From NCBI GenBank assembly GCA_045603305.1, contig JAZULV010000001.1, positions 1-5,800 of the forward strand: DNA of 5,800 bases, given 5' to 3'. This stretch comes from JAFRXK01 sp045603305. Its GTDB lineage: Bacteria > Bacillota > Clostridia > Lachnospirales > Lachnospiraceae. Positions within the stretch are counted from its first letter, which is position 1. Each line of letters opens with the position of its first letter. Shown here in pieces: positions 5,616-5,800 of the stretch. The notes beneath the pieces were generated by a model, which worked only from the letters and a program-made list of their open reading frames with translations, searched no databases and was not told the origin of the DNA. Made by a program: the position numbers and the translations under genes.

Positions 5616-5800
5616 AAAGGAGGATAAATATTAAAAAAGATTATAAAAATGAATTATAGAATTGGCTTGATATTGTTTCAATAGACGAATATAATAAAAA
5701 TTGGAAGAGTTAAGGTTTTTATGTGGGAGTTATTACAATAAAAAGTGGATAATAAGAATAGTGACTGGAAGTGAAACATTAACAGATAATAAGTACAAGA
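5616..5800 (+). pseudogene. Decayed start of an unrecognised gene (ATT start, early TAG, frameshift), running off the window
   Basis: AAAGGAGGA (5616-5624) is one of the best ribosome binding sites in the window, yet the codon at ideal distance is ATT (5630-5632), followed by KKDYKNEL, then TAG (5657-5659), then NWLDIVSIDEYNKN in the same frame. One added base in the A-run at 5696-5700 would join this to another frame reading LEELRFLCGSYYNKKW, then IIRIVTGSETLTDNKYK, open to the right edge. The pieces together look like a continuous lysine/glutamate-rich protein with three lesions. I do not recognise the family. Alternatives: a real start further right (for example TTG at 5701), which lacks its own ribosome binding site, or sequencing errors, or simple chance in AT-rich DNA. 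Confidence 0.35.

Overview
The window looks like a chromosomal segment of a low-to-moderate GC anaerobic Firmicute, most likely Lachnospiraceae or a related Clostridia. That placement rests on protein style (a MarR, Fe-ADH and DegV set typical of gut Clostridia), strong AGGAG-type ribosome binding sites, AGA/AAA/CTT-rich codon use and a TnpV-type transposon remnant. It is inference from recollection of families, not a database match.

Layout. (1) 2-1726, plus strand: the 3' two-thirds of a large FtsX/MacB-type ABC-transporter permease, cut by the left edge. (2) 1727-2760: about 1 kb with no intact gene. It holds a chain of minus-strand gene debris: an abortive-infection (Abi_2/AbiD-AbiF type) protein carrying the HEPN-like R-x4-H motif but broken by a nonsense codon, an internal deletion and a frameshift; a TnpV-like fragment truncated where it abuts the Abi fragment; and an unrecognised C-terminal fragment with a frameshift in a homopolymer. 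A 16-position hairpin closes the Abi remnant. (3) 2761-5512: an apparently intact three-gene plus-strand operon, MarR regulator, iron-containing alcohol dehydrogenase, DegV/FakB-like fatty-acid-binding protein. It has a full-consensus sigma-A promoter, two matching palindromic operators placed on the -35 and the transcription start, and a terminator with a T-tract. (4) 5513-5800: AT-rich DNA with a weak possible promoter, a very good ribosome binding site and what looks like the decayed start of another gene (ATT where ATG would be, an early TAG, and an apparent lost base in an A-run).

How the parts fit. The MarR protein very probably represses its own operon through the two palindromes. Its gene overlaps the alcohol dehydrogenase by one base, so the two are translationally coupled, and the DegV gene follows after 57 bases. 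An inducible aldehyde/alcohol or fatty-acid-linked function is a reasonable reading, but the inducer and substrate cannot be read from sequence. The left part is an accessory region where a transposon-type element and a phage-defence gene have collided and decayed. I did not find a clearly new intact system. The items most worth checking are the dual-operator operon and the defence-gene graveyard.
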